Below, piece by piece: positions 42,148 to 50,474 of a stretch of DNA of 64,000 bases. The notes beneath the pieces were generated by a model. That model was given only the letters and a program-made list of their open reading frames with translations. It was not told the origin of the DNA and did no database searches. Source of the stretch: Bacteroidales bacterium UBA7009 (GTDB lineage Bacteria > Bacteroidota > Bacteroidia > Bacteroidales > Paludibacteraceae); NCBI GenBank assembly GCA_002449665.1, contig DJXH01000027.1, positions 142,147 to 206,146 on the forward strand. Direction: 5' to 3'. Numbering within the stretch: the stretch's first letter is position 1; every line of letters begins with the position of its first letter. Made by a program: the position numbers and the translations under genes.

Positions 42148-45100
42148 ATGAAAAAACTATTTTCATTTTTATGTTTTCTTATGCTCGGGATGGGCATTAT
42201 GATGCAAGCGCAAACTCCGTCAGTGGATGATATTGCTAAAAATAATGTCCCTGAACGCAAGAATGCACCACAAGATGAAACTTTAACTACCAACATGTTG
42301 TATGGTAAAGTATATAAACTTAGTAGTGGAAACTATTGTAATATTGGACTATTTTCATCAGACGGATTAGAATGCTATTTTAAAAACCAAGTTACAATGA
42401 CAGCAGCAAATATTATAGCAGGGACTCAAACAATCCCATCAAACAACAATAGTGGAAACTATGTATGGTCAAATGCTGGATACAAATATAATTATGCCTA
42501 TGGTACGATTACCTTTACTTATGCAGGTCGGTATTCGGGTGGCTATCCTGTATATCGTGTGCAATTTAGTGTTGATGCAGCAAATGGATTCTGGGAACAC
42601 TATTTGTTCAATCAAGAAATCCCTATTCAATCTTATTTACAGGATGGCTCAACTCCTAATCCATTAATTAATGATCCAAGTTATGTTAATGTTGCTATTG
42701 AATCTGGTCAGAGTCAGATGGGAAGTGTTGAAGGATCTACTATTGTTGAAAAAGGTTCACAAGTGACAATCAGGGCAATTGCAAATGAACAAGATAATTA
42801 TATATTTAAGTATTGGAAAGAAGATCAAAACATTGAAAATCCTCGTACATTTACTACAACCCAAACAAATCATTCATACACTGCTGTTTTCGAAGAGGTA
42901 TCTTCTTCAAGTGTTGAGTTATCTCTATCTGTTGAAAATTTAAATGGTCAAACTGTCAATTGGGGGGTAATTAAAGAAAATAATGTCGAACAAACTCTAT
43001 TGACAAAACCTATAGGCGCACATATAACTATTAATGCAGTAACAAGTAACAATGATTATTATTTTGTGAAATGGCAAGAAGATCATGTGGATTTTCAAGG
43101 GAACAACGAAAATCCCCTAACAATAACAGTCTCCAAAGAAGCAACATATACAGCCATATTTGAGACTCGCGATGTAGTGAACATCACAGCGAGCGATGAT
43201 ATGGAACTAACCTATGGTGAGACTTATTGGTCTGTAGCAGGTGCTGGCACAGACGGCAACAACAATTACACAATGAATATACGTTTTGATGTAAACACAC
43301 TGACAGGCACATTCAATAGTGGCGTGAATACTGCCAACACCTGGTTGCAAGAAGGTAGTGCTGACAAAGTTTATGCACAAGATATAAGTGTTGCTTCCAT
43401 AACCGACAATTCAGGTCTGCTGCATATCTCTGCTACAATAATCGGTTCAGACCAAAAAAAGTACATCATCACAGGCTATTGTCTTAAACCTGTTACCGCG
43501 ACTTTAGCAGATTTTCACTTTGGAGGTACTGATGTGATAACAGGTGAAGCTGTGACAAATGCATACAGCTATTATTGGCCGAGCAATGACTATAAATTTG
43601 TTATTGTAAAAGCGCATCATAATTCAATCGGTGATGCGCAATATGGACAAGTAGGATTCTATACAGATAATTTAAGTACAACATATAATGGAATCATTGG
43701 ACCTGCCGCAGGAGAATATAATATGTACCAACCTGGTGTTACCGCAGTCGGTCAATATGACGAATGGTCATTTAGCGGTCCAAAAGAAAGTGCTGTCGGA
43801 TATCAATATGATATTATGTATGGAGGAATTGGACTTTGCGGTCAAGGAACTTTTGTTGCAGGTTGGAATGGTTCTAATAAAGCTGCACCCGTTCTCTCTG
43901 ATATGACCAATAACTGCAAAGTCTATGTTTCTGAAGGAAAGAATGGTAACATGTTTATACAAGTAGTTCGCAATAGCGACAACGCGGTTCTGTTGTCAAT
44001 AGGAGATCCCAAAACTCCACGTAAAGTAACTATAGCCAATCCTGGGTCTGGTAAAACTATCACAGTAAAAGACGCACAAAACAACACGTATGCAACGGGG
44101 ACTACGCATCGCATCCCTGAAGGCACAGTTCTTACCATCAGTGTCAGCACCACCGACCACACTCATGTAAGCGGCTGGACGGGCACCGGCAATGCTGGTG
44201 TGTCAGAAGTTGGCACGAGCGGCACAATCTTCACACTGACAGTAGGTGCACAGAACTACGACCTCACCGCCTCATTTGATGACAACCAGTACTACCTCAA
44301 TGCTACGGTTGGCACACACGGCACAGGTGTCACCCGCAGCGATAATAAGACAAATAGTGATGCATTGGCATATGATGCAACTGTCACTCTCACTCCTGTT
44401 GCAAGTGAAGGCTATGAGTTTGACAAATGGGCAGGTGCAGACAAGGATCAAGTCGTAAACAATGTATTCTCCATACCATCTAATGCACTGCACAACACCA
44501 CCTACAACGTACAAGCCACGTTCCAAGCCTCGTCCTACGGCATCACCTACCTTGACAAAGGCGGTGTGGTGTTCAGCGGTGCGCACGAGAGCGGTTATCC
44601 TACCACTCATACTTACAACGCCGCCACTACACTCAAATCAGCCTCAAAAACGGGTTATGACTTCGGCGGATGGTTCACAGATGAGAACTGCACCGGCAGT
44701 GCTATTACTGAACTTGGCGCAACGGCTTACACCGGCAGCATCACTCTATATGCCAACTGGACAGAGCAGACCTACAACATCTACTACAAAGACAAGGGTA
44801 ACGCTGCCTACAGCGGCAACAACGAAGGCAGCCTGCCCACAAGCCACACCTACGATGTACCCACAGACCTTGTGGACGGCACAAAAGACGGTTTCACTTT
44901 CCTCGGTTGGTTCACTGACGAGAACTGCACTGTCAGCGCAGGCTTGAGCATCGCAGCCAACAGCATCACAGCCGACATCACCCTTTATGCCGACTGGGAA
45001 GAGAGAGTAACTCACGAGATAGAACTTAACGATAACATCACCGACATATCAGAGTATGCGAGTCTGCTCACCACCTATGCCGGACAGGAGGTTAATGTAA

Positions 45101-45729
45101 CTCTTGCAGGTCGCACCTTGGCAGCCAATCGTTGGCACACCCTCTGCCTGCCGTTTGATTATGACACTTATGGAAGTGCGCTTGACGGCAGGGTTTATGA
45201 ACTCAATGACTGCACCACCGATGCTACTAACGGTATGACTATCACTTTCTATCCCGCCGAGTATAACACGCAGCGTGAGGCAGACATCATAGCCGGCAGA
45301 CCTTACCTTGTATGGATAGACCAAGCCGTTACCACTCCTCTTCGCTTTGAGGGTGTAACACTCACTACTTTCACTCCGCAGACAGTAAGCAAGACGGATG
45401 TGGACTTCAAAGCCAATATCCCGCAGCAGACACTGACTGACAAAGCCGACATCTTTATCAATAACAATCGTCTCTATTATCCCAAGACCTCCGGCGGCTC
45501 TATTCTCCGTGCTTTCCGTGCATATTTCCATATAAAGAATGCCAATGGAATGAGTTACGCCCAGCCTCGTGTACGCATAGTGGCTGAAGGTGCAAGCGGC
45601 GAGACAATGACCGTACTCGAAACGGATATTGATGCTCAAGCCGAGACACGTAAGTATGTTGAGGACGGCATATTGATTATCGAGCGCGGCGGCGTGAGAT
45701 ATGATGCGCAGGGCAAGAGGATGGAATAG
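42148..45729 (+). CDS. Large secreted InlB B-repeat protein 2
   Basis: 1193 residues. Signal peptide MKKLFSFLCFLMLGMGIMMQA. The A+T-rich-encoded region to about residue 630 contains two bacterial-repeat domains ending YTAVFE and YTAIFE and calycin-like domains (TYNGIIGPAAGEY, GTFNSGVNTANTWL). From about 635 there are four stalk repeats (KTITVKDAQNN..., YYLNATVG..., YGITYLDKGG..., YNIYYKDKGN...). The C-terminal domain is related to proteins 1 and 3 but more divergent (LAANRWHTLCLPFDYDTYG), except the last 25 residues (KYVEDGILIIERGGVRYDAQ, then GKRME), which are nearly identical. Probable surface adhesin. It is followed by the same downstream module: hairpin, tiny ORF, stem-loop, terminator. 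Confidence 0.85.
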   Translation: MKKLFSFLCFLMLGMGIMMQAQTPSVDDIAKNNVPERKNAPQDETLTTNMLYGKVYKLSSGNYCNIGLFSSDGLECYFKNQVTMTAANIIAGTQTIPSNNNSGNYVWSNAGYKYNYAYGTITFTYAGRYSGGYPVYRVQFSVDAANGFWEHYLFNQEIPIQSYLQDGSTPNPLINDPSYVNVAIESGQSQMGSVEGSTIVEKGSQVTIRAIANEQDNYIFKYWKEDQNIENPRTFTTTQTNHSYTAVFEEVSSSSVELSLSVENLNGQTVNWGVIKENNVEQTLLTKPIGAHITINAVTSNNDYYFVKWQEDHVDFQGNNENPLTITVSKEATYTAIFETRDVVNITASDDMELTYGETYWSVAGAGTDGNNNYTMNIRFDVNTLTGTFNSGVNTANTWLQEGSADKVYAQDISVASITDNSGLLHISATIIGSDQKKYIITGYCLKPVTATLADFHFGGTDVITGEAVTNAYSYYWPSNDYKFVIVKAHHNSIGDAQYGQVGFYTDNLSTTYNGIIGPAAGEYNMYQPGVTAVGQYDEWSFSGPKESAVGYQYDIMYGGIGLCGQGTFVAGWNGSNKAAPVLSDMTNNCKVYVSEGKNGNMFIQVVRNSDNAVLLSIGDPKTPRKVTIANPGSGKTITVKDAQNNTYATGTTHRIPEGTVLTISVSTTDHTHVSGWTGTGNAGVSEVGTSGTIFTLTVGAQNYDLTASFDDNQYYLNATVGTHGTGVTRSDNKTNSDALAYDATVTLTPVASEGYEFDKWAGADKDQVVNNVFSIPSNALHNTTYNVQATFQASSYGITYLDKGGVVFSGAHESGYPTTHTYNAATTLKSASKTGYDFGGWFTDENCTGSAITELGATAYTGSITLYANWTEQTYNIYYKDKGNAAYSGNNEGSLPTSHTYDVPTDLVDGTKDGFTFLGWFTDENCTVSAGLSIAANSITADITLYADWEERVTHEIELNDNITDISEYASLLTTYAGQEVNVTLAGRTLAANRWHTLCLPFDYDTYGSALDGRVYELNDCTTDATNGMTITFYPAEYNTQREADIIAGRPYLVWIDQAVTTPLRFEGVTLTTFTPQTVSKTDVDFKANIPQQTLTDKADIFINNNRLYYPKTSGGSILRAFRAYFHIKNANGMSYAQPRVRIVAEGASGETMTVLETDIDAQAETRKYVEDGILIIERGGVRYDAQGKRME

Positions 45730-45778
45730 CCCCTCCCGCCCTCCCCATAATGGGAGGAGATAGGAACCGGATATTTAT

Positions 45779-45818
45779 TCGGAGTATTCAGATTCTTCCG
45801 AGTACTCCGAATACTCGG
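45779..45818 (+). promoter_or_regulatory. Intercistronic hairpin after InlB-repeat protein 2
   Basis: Counterpart of 39621-39652; here the left arm TCGGAGTATTC can pair with either of two overlapping right arms (GAGTACTCCGA or GAATACTCGGA), giving alternative stems. Confidence 0.45.
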
Positions 45819-45880
45819 AAGAAAATGTAAATAACCAAAATGTAGATAACCAAATAGTAAATAACCAAATAGTAAATGTC

Positions 45881-46012
45881 ATGAGTTACAATAATCCAAA
45901 AACTTATATCCAAGAGGTAGAAGCGTTGAATGCTCTTTGCGGCAATTCTCCCAAAACGACACCTCCGGGCGGAGTGCCTGTAGAGGATACGGGAGGGAAT
46001 GGAGGCGATTAG
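45881..46012 (+). CDS. Tiny ORF B of the NPKT family
   Basis: 43 residues starting MSYNNPKTYIQEVEALNALC, then a tail GNSPKTTPPGGVP and an acidic Gly-rich end (VEDTGGNGGD). It shares NPKTxxxEVExLxAxC with A and C but has a different tail. It is 151 bases past protein 2. As protein 2 is the most divergent of the three large proteins at its C-terminus, so B is the most divergent small ORF. Confidence 0.6.
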   Translation: MSYNNPKTYIQEVEALNALCGNSPKTTPPGGVPVEDTGGNGGD

Positions 46013-46072
46013 GAACGAGTAGATAGTTATTCCTAACTTCTAACTTCTAACTTCTAACTTCTAATTGAATAT

Positions 46073-46142
46073 CCGGCGGAGGGCGGCTGTGCTTGCGGAG
46101 AAATGCAGGGCAGTTATGTTTCGGTTTTTATTGCCCTCCGCT
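46073..46142 (+). ncRNA. Conserved stem-loop element, copy 2
   Basis: Perfect nine-base closing stem GCGGAGGGC (46076-46084) with GCCCTCCGC (46133-46141). The interior matches copy 3 almost exactly (GCTTGCGGAGAAATGCAGGG, CAGTTATGTTTCG). Confidence 0.6.
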
Positions 46143-46148
46143 ATGATT

Positions 46149-46198
46149 CACTACAGACTGCAAATGGACAATGTCCTTTAGCAATCTGTAGTGTTTTT
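46149..46198 (+). terminator. Terminator of the protein 2/ORF B transcript
   Basis: Long stem of about 20 bases with two mismatches (CACTACAGACTGC.../...GCAATCTGTAGTG), followed by TTTTT. Confidence 0.8.
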
Positions 46199-46283
46199 AT
46201 GATTGTTATTTGTTTTCAGGTTAGCGATTTTATGCATTTATGCCGTTGTTTGCTATGAATTTTACATATTTTTTTGCAATTTA

Positions 46284-46314
46284 TTGCACATTTGTTACAG
46301 ATTCTTTATCTTTG
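46284..46314 (+). promoter_or_regulatory. Promoter before a disrupted small ORF and the PIN toxin-antitoxin pair
   Basis: TTGC at 46284-46287, 19-base spacer, TATCTTTG at 46307-46314. Confidence 0.7.
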
Positions 46315-46342
46315 CGGGTTGAAATATGAAAGGAGTGGCGTT

Positions 46343-46396
46343 ATGGAAACAATGACCATCAGATATAACCCGGCTAATGCTTTCCTATTCATTTGA
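46343..46396 (+). pseudogene. Truncated small ORF
   Basis: After an AAAGGAG ribosome-binding site the ATG at 46343 reads METMTIRYNPANAFLFI and stops. The METxTIRYNP start is typical of small antitoxin-like Bacteroidales ORFs of about 70-80 residues, so this looks cut short by the insertion that brought repeat D1. Assignment is weak. Confidence 0.4.
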
Positions 46397-46462
46397 TTTC
46401 TTTAATTAGAACCGGAACGCATTCTGATTTTTTTGATAAATAATAATAATGACTAAAACTAA

Positions 46463-46620
46463 CTAACCCGAAATACTAAACCTATCCCCCCCTTTTTTGC
46501 CTATGAGATAAGTCGTATTTAACCAAACGACATAACATATAAAGCGTTTGCTTTTTTAGTCGGAGATCTTCAACTAACGCAATTTGAAACATCATTCCGT
46601 GAATACAGCGAATCGCTCAT
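46463..46620 (+). repeat. Direct repeat D1
   Basis: About 158 bases matching D2 (47287-47442) with scattered differences, including CTATGAGATAAGTCGTA, CCAAACGACATAACATATAA, AGCGTTTGCTTT and AATTTGAAACATCATTCCG. It contains a C7T6 run absent from D2. It lies just upstream of the toxin-antitoxin pair. Confidence 0.75.
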
Positions 46621-46659
46621 AGGCAAAAATGAGATAGGTGGATAATAATCGAATACAAA

Positions 46660-46881
46660 ATGAAAGCAAGTACTATGTATAACACATCAATGCAAGGAGT
46701 TTATCTTAATATACCGCGTGCAGATTATAGGCTATTGCAAGATTTAGTCCGCAAGTTCGGCTGGCAATCAGAGACACGCGAGGAGATGTTGGCAGATTTC
46801 GTTCGGACGCGTCCTATGGTAAATGATTTGACAGAAGAGGATATAATGAACGAAGTAAAAGCAGTTCGTTACGCGAAATGA
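46660..46881 (+). CDS. Antitoxin of a PIN toxin-antitoxin pair
   Basis: 73 residues. The region GVYLNIPRADYRLLQDLVRKFGW resembles small ribbon-helix-helix-like antitoxins that begin with a beta strand; the C-terminus (LTEEDIMNEVKAVRYAK) would be the toxin-binding part. The true start could be the internal ATG at residue 11. Its stop overlaps the toxin start (ATGA at 46878-46881), the coupling normal for such pairs. The pair sits between repeats D1 and D2. Confidence 0.75.
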   Translation: MKASTMYNTSMQGVYLNIPRADYRLLQDLVRKFGWQSETREEMLADFVRTRPMVNDLTEEDIMNEVKAVRYAK

Positions 46882-47291
46882 AATTAGTAATTGATTGTAA
46901 TCTGTGGATTTCCTTTCTGTTAGGGTTTCAAAACAAACTTATGACAGATTTGTTGCAAAGTGAAATGACAGAAATATATGTATGCAATCAACTATTAGAT
47001 GAGATAGATGATGTGGCAAGTAGAGATAAAATCAAACAAAGAGTATCTGAGGAAGATATAGAAAAACTATTTCGTTTGATAAAAGCGTATTGCATCCGAA
47101 TACCTATACAGAAAATAGCGAACTCTAATATTAGGGATAAAAAAGATTTATACTTGCTCTCATTAGCAGAGACAATTGAAGCAGATTATATAATTTCAGG
47201 AGACTTTGATTTGCTCGTTTTACAGCAGCACCGCACTGCGCAGATTGTTTCTCCTACCCATTTTAGAGAGATATTTTATCGCAATAACTAA
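46878..47291 (+). CDS. PIN domain toxin (TIGR00305-type)
   Basis: 137 residues. PIN acidic positions are seen: D6 in VIDCNLW, E in LLDEIDDV (about 42), D in DKKDLYLLSLAE and D in ISGDFDLLVL. The C-terminal IVSPTHFREIF is the hallmark of the PIN family annotated as putative toxin component TIGR00305. It probably cleaves RNA. It is paired with the overlapping upstream antitoxin gene and is flanked by direct repeats D1 and D2. Confidence 0.88.
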   Translation: MKLVIDCNLWISFLLGFQNKLMTDLLQSEMTEIYVCNQLLDEIDDVASRDKIKQRVSEEDIEKLFRLIKAYCIRIPIQKIANSNIRDKKDLYLLSLAETIEADYIISGDFDLLVLQQHRTAQIVSPTHFREIFYRNN

Positions 47292-47442
47292 CCCGAAATA
47301 CTAACCTTATAAAACCCTTATAGCCTATGAGATAAGTCGTAATTAACCAAACGACATAACATATAAAGCGTTTGCTTTATTATCGGACCCATTCAATCTA
47401 CCACAATTTGAAACATCATTCCGAGAATATAGCGAATCGCTC
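47287..47442 (+). repeat. Direct repeat D2
   Basis: Second copy of D1, immediately after the toxin stop codon and about 140 bases upstream of InlB-repeat protein 3. It parallels R2, which precedes protein 1. Confidence 0.75.
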
Positions 47443-47583
47443 ACGCGAAAGTGTGGGTATTCTGTATAATTGGATGATGTGGGTGTGGTAGCCCGAATGA
47501 GCCAATAGTAATAATTTTATTGTAAAACAGAAATCTCACACTTTTTTGTGTGTATGTATTTAACCCTCAAATGTTTATTAATT

Positions 47584-50148
47584 ATGAAAAGAATAACGAC
47601 TGTTTTTTGTTTTATTCTGTTTATTGTTTGCAGTGTATTTTCCACTGTGCAATATGAATTTTGGAGTATATCTCTATGGGGAAACAACTACTATGACTGG
47701 GAAAATAGTACTACACCAACTTATATTAAACTAACACAAGTTGGTAATACTGATAAATTTAATATCTATATTAAATATAGTGATAGAGATGGAGCAAGTC
47801 TAAGTAATATATATTTCTCAAAGAGCAATAGTATAAATGGTATTCACTATATTTCAGGACAAACAACATCTAATTATATATTAGTTAATTACGGAGGATT
47901 TGAAACAACATATCAGCCCAAAGGTCTAATCTCTTTTGAGTATGTTTCAGGAACTGGTAACTCTAATTATAGATATAATGTACATATAGAAGCCGGTGCT
48001 CATCAAAAAGATTCTCCAAATTTAATACCGAGACATATTATATGTGATTGGTCCAATGTTCCAATTCAAGTGTATAAAAGTGATGGAGTGACACCAATTA
48101 CGTTGGATGACGTGATAATAGCAAACGGAGAGACTCCATATTATGCCTCATTTAGTTGGGATAAAATTGTAGGTAATGATTACTCACAATATGCTGTATG
48201 GTATTATGATGATGACAATTTTTTGGAGGTCGAAATGTACGATGATACCAAAACGTATAATAACTACATTGATTTGCATTTCTGGGTAGATAATTCTCAT
48301 TATAGTACCAGAAATGGAGTTAATGTCCCTACTAATGGAACTTATACAGCAAAAATTCCAAAAAATGCTGATTATGAATGTAATGGGGATACACCATATT
48401 TATTCTTTAAAATTAACGATGTGAGTTCCTGTTCTAATCAGTACATTCTAAATTCATTTGAGTATTATGGTGCAGTAAAGCAAAATTATTGTGGTAAAAC
48501 AGGTTATTATCAGCATATGTATGGCTATCCTTGTGAAAGGACATCATATTTTGGTTCCTATAATGATGGCATAACAACATATTTTGAGATATCTAAAGTT
48601 ATCGTAACTGATAAAAATGGTAAACCATACCTGAAAGTTTATGATAGTTCAAATCGGTTGGCAGTTACAATCGGTGATGAACCTGCCCCTGCTACTCACA
48701 CCGTCACTATCGCTAACGGCAATAGCAGTTATGGCGATTTGAGCGGTACGACGAATATGACCGGTATTACTAACGACTCCCCTATCTCCACAAGCAACGG
48801 CGGCAGAACACTCACTATTGACGGCAAGTCAGTTACCGCCACCCCTAAAACCAACACCGACCAATACACCTATTCTTTCACCGGCTGGACAAATGCCACA
48901 GGAACTATCACTGCCGGTAGAACCATCACCGCCAACTTCTCGCGAGTAGGTACCCCGCATAACCTCACTTGGAACGCCAATGGAGGAAATATAACAGTAG
49001 CAGGAACGGCTGCAGGCAGTGTCCCATACGGCACTCCTCTCACAGCCCCCACCGCAAAAAAGACAGGTTACACCTTCAGCAAATGGCGCGACTTGACCAA
49101 TAGTGTGGACTTCAACGGCACTATGCCTGCTAATGATGTTACCTATACCGCACAATGGAATGCTGTTGAATACTCAATCACTTTCCACGTAAATGACGGA
49201 GATCCAGTGATGAATCTTACATATACAATAGAAGATGATATTGAATTGTGGACAGCAGATGATGCGACAAAAGATGGTTACAACTTCATCGGTTGGTATG
49301 ACAATGAAGAACTCACGGGTGAAGCCGTTACCGCTATTGCAGCAGGCACCACCGGCGACAAAGAGTATTGGGCTAAATGGGAACTTGCAGCCACGCCTGA
49401 GATAACACTTAACGAGGACGGCAGTCAACACTTGGACAACGGCGTTGCAACGAGCGCAGACCTCTCCTCGAAGTACGCGGGCAGAGATGTGAACGTAACG
49501 CTTAACCGCCAACTCTATGGCGGCAGTTGGAACACTATCTGCTTCCCGTTTGGATTAGAAGACTTGGATGTGGAAGGTAATGAGTTATACGATATTTTAC
49601 GTAATAGTTTGTATGAGTTGCAACCAAGCACTACAACCGCTACATCAGACGGTATTATTATCAATTTCGTGCCGTTGAGTTATGAAGAAGGTGTTATGCC
49701 TTTGAAAGCGGGTGTGCCTTACCTTATCCGCACGAGCACAGACATTGACCTTGCCGATTATAAGTTTGAGAACGTCCGCTTGGATTATACAATCCATTCA
49801 ATATTGAAAAAGGAAAGTGTTGATTTGGATGTACAGTTTATTCCTGTTATGACGCGCACCTTGCTTACGAGCAAGAAAGATATAGTGGTTGTAGGCAGTC
49901 GTTTGTATTATCCAAACCAGAGTGGCGGTTCTTACTTACGTGCTTTCCGTGCCTATTTGCATATAACCAACGGAATGGAATCAAACTACGTTCAGCCTCG
50001 CATCCGTATAGTGGACACCGGCGAGACGATAACGATGGACGAAGAGCAAGAAGCGAACGAGACCCGCAAATATATAGAGGATGGCATCTTGATTATCGAG
50101 CGCGGCGGCGTAAGATATGATGCACAGGGCAAACGAATGGATAAATAA
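47584..50148 (+). CDS. Large secreted InlB B-repeat protein 3
   Basis: 854 residues from the ATG at 47584, which gives the signal peptide MKRITTVFCFILFIVCSVFS; an in-frame ATG 36 bases upstream is less suitable. Residues about 21-365 are A+T-rich-encoded, Tyr/Asn-rich beta domains unlike proteins 1 and 2. The composition then shifts at about 48690, where four stalk repeats begin (HTVTIANGNSSYGDL, HNLTWNANGG, YSITFHVNDGD, each with FTGW, FSKW or FIGW cores). The C-terminal domain is almost identical to protein 1 at protein and DNA level and ends KYIEDGILIIERGGVRYDAQ. Probable surface adhesin with a swapped N-terminus. Followed by tiny ORF C and a stem-loop. Confidence 0.85.
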   Translation: MKRITTVFCFILFIVCSVFSTVQYEFWSISLWGNNYYDWENSTTPTYIKLTQVGNTDKFNIYIKYSDRDGASLSNIYFSKSNSINGIHYISGQTTSNYILVNYGGFETTYQPKGLISFEYVSGTGNSNYRYNVHIEAGAHQKDSPNLIPRHIICDWSNVPIQVYKSDGVTPITLDDVIIANGETPYYASFSWDKIVGNDYSQYAVWYYDDDNFLEVEMYDDTKTYNNYIDLHFWVDNSHYSTRNGVNVPTNGTYTAKIPKNADYECNGDTPYLFFKINDVSSCSNQYILNSFEYYGAVKQNYCGKTGYYQHMYGYPCERTSYFGSYNDGITTYFEISKVIVTDKNGKPYLKVYDSSNRLAVTIGDEPAPATHTVTIANGNSSYGDLSGTTNMTGITNDSPISTSNGGRTLTIDGKSVTATPKTNTDQYTYSFTGWTNATGTITAGRTITANFSRVGTPHNLTWNANGGNITVAGTAAGSVPYGTPLTAPTAKKTGYTFSKWRDLTNSVDFNGTMPANDVTYTAQWNAVEYSITFHVNDGDPVMNLTYTIEDDIELWTADDATKDGYNFIGWYDNEELTGEAVTAIAAGTTGDKEYWAKWELAATPEITLNEDGSQHLDNGVATSADLSSKYAGRDVNVTLNRQLYGGSWNTICFPFGLEDLDVEGNELYDILRNSLYELQPSTTTATSDGIIINFVPLSYEEGVMPLKAGVPYLIRTSTDIDLADYKFENVRLDYTIHSILKKESVDLDVQFIPVMTRTLLTSKKDIVVVGSRLYYPNQSGGSYLRAFRAYLHITNGMESNYVQPRIRIVDTGETITMDEEQEANETRKYIEDGILIIERGGVRYDAQGKRMDK

Positions 50149-50179
50149 TAAAATTGTAAATAATTAAATAGTAAATGTC

Positions 50180-50302
50180 ATGAATTACAGCAATCCCAAG
50201 ACAGACATTCAGGAAGTGGAGTTGCTTCACGCTGTGTGTGTTAGTCCTAACAAGCCGTCAGAAACGCCGACTCCTCCGGGTGATGATTTTCCGAATTCCT
50301 AA
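50180..50302 (+). CDS. Tiny ORF C of the NPKT family
   Basis: 40 residues starting MNYSNPKTDIQEVELLHAVC, then VSPNKPSETPTPPGDDFPNS. It differs from ORF A by few residues, mirroring the near identity of the C-terminal domains of proteins 3 and 1. It begins 31 bases past the stop codon of protein 3; the intercistronic hairpin found after proteins 1 and 2 is missing here. Confidence 0.6.
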   Translation: MNYSNPKTDIQEVELLHAVCVSPNKPSETPTPPGDDFPNS

Positions 50303-50334
50303 CTCCTAACTAAACCGTTCCTAACTAAACAAAT

Positions 50335-50402
50335 CGGCGGAGGGCGGCTGCACTTGCGGAGAAATGCAGGGCAGTTATGTTTCGATTTTCTTGCCCTCCG
50401 CT
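50335..50402 (+). ncRNA. Conserved stem-loop element, copy 3
   Basis: Closing stem GCGGAGGGC (50337-50345) with GCCCTCCGC (50393-50401). Interior nearly identical to copy 2. Confidence 0.6.
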
Positions 50403-50407
50403 ATGAA

Positions 50408-50456
50408 AAATCCACTCTGTACATACTGAAGTGCAGGGTGGATTTCAACTTTTTAC
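50408..50456. terminator. Bidirectional terminator between ORF C and rmlB
   Basis: Stem AAATCCACTCTG/CAGGGTGGATTT with one G-U pair; followed by CAACTTTTT on the plus strand and by TTTTTC on the minus strand, so it can end both convergent transcripts. Confidence 0.75.
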
Positions 50457-50474
50457 TTCTGTTAGTAACGCGGT

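Noticed and set aside
46480..46497. C7T6 run in repeat D1 as a phase-variation tract
   Set aside because: It lies in noncoding DNA with no reading frame or promoter spacing that a length change would affect.
32200..50400. The accessory island considered as an integrated conjugative element or prophage
   Set aside because: No integrase, relaxase, transposase, structural phage gene or tRNA-flanking attachment repeat was seen; the single BRO-like gene is common on chromosomes of this order.
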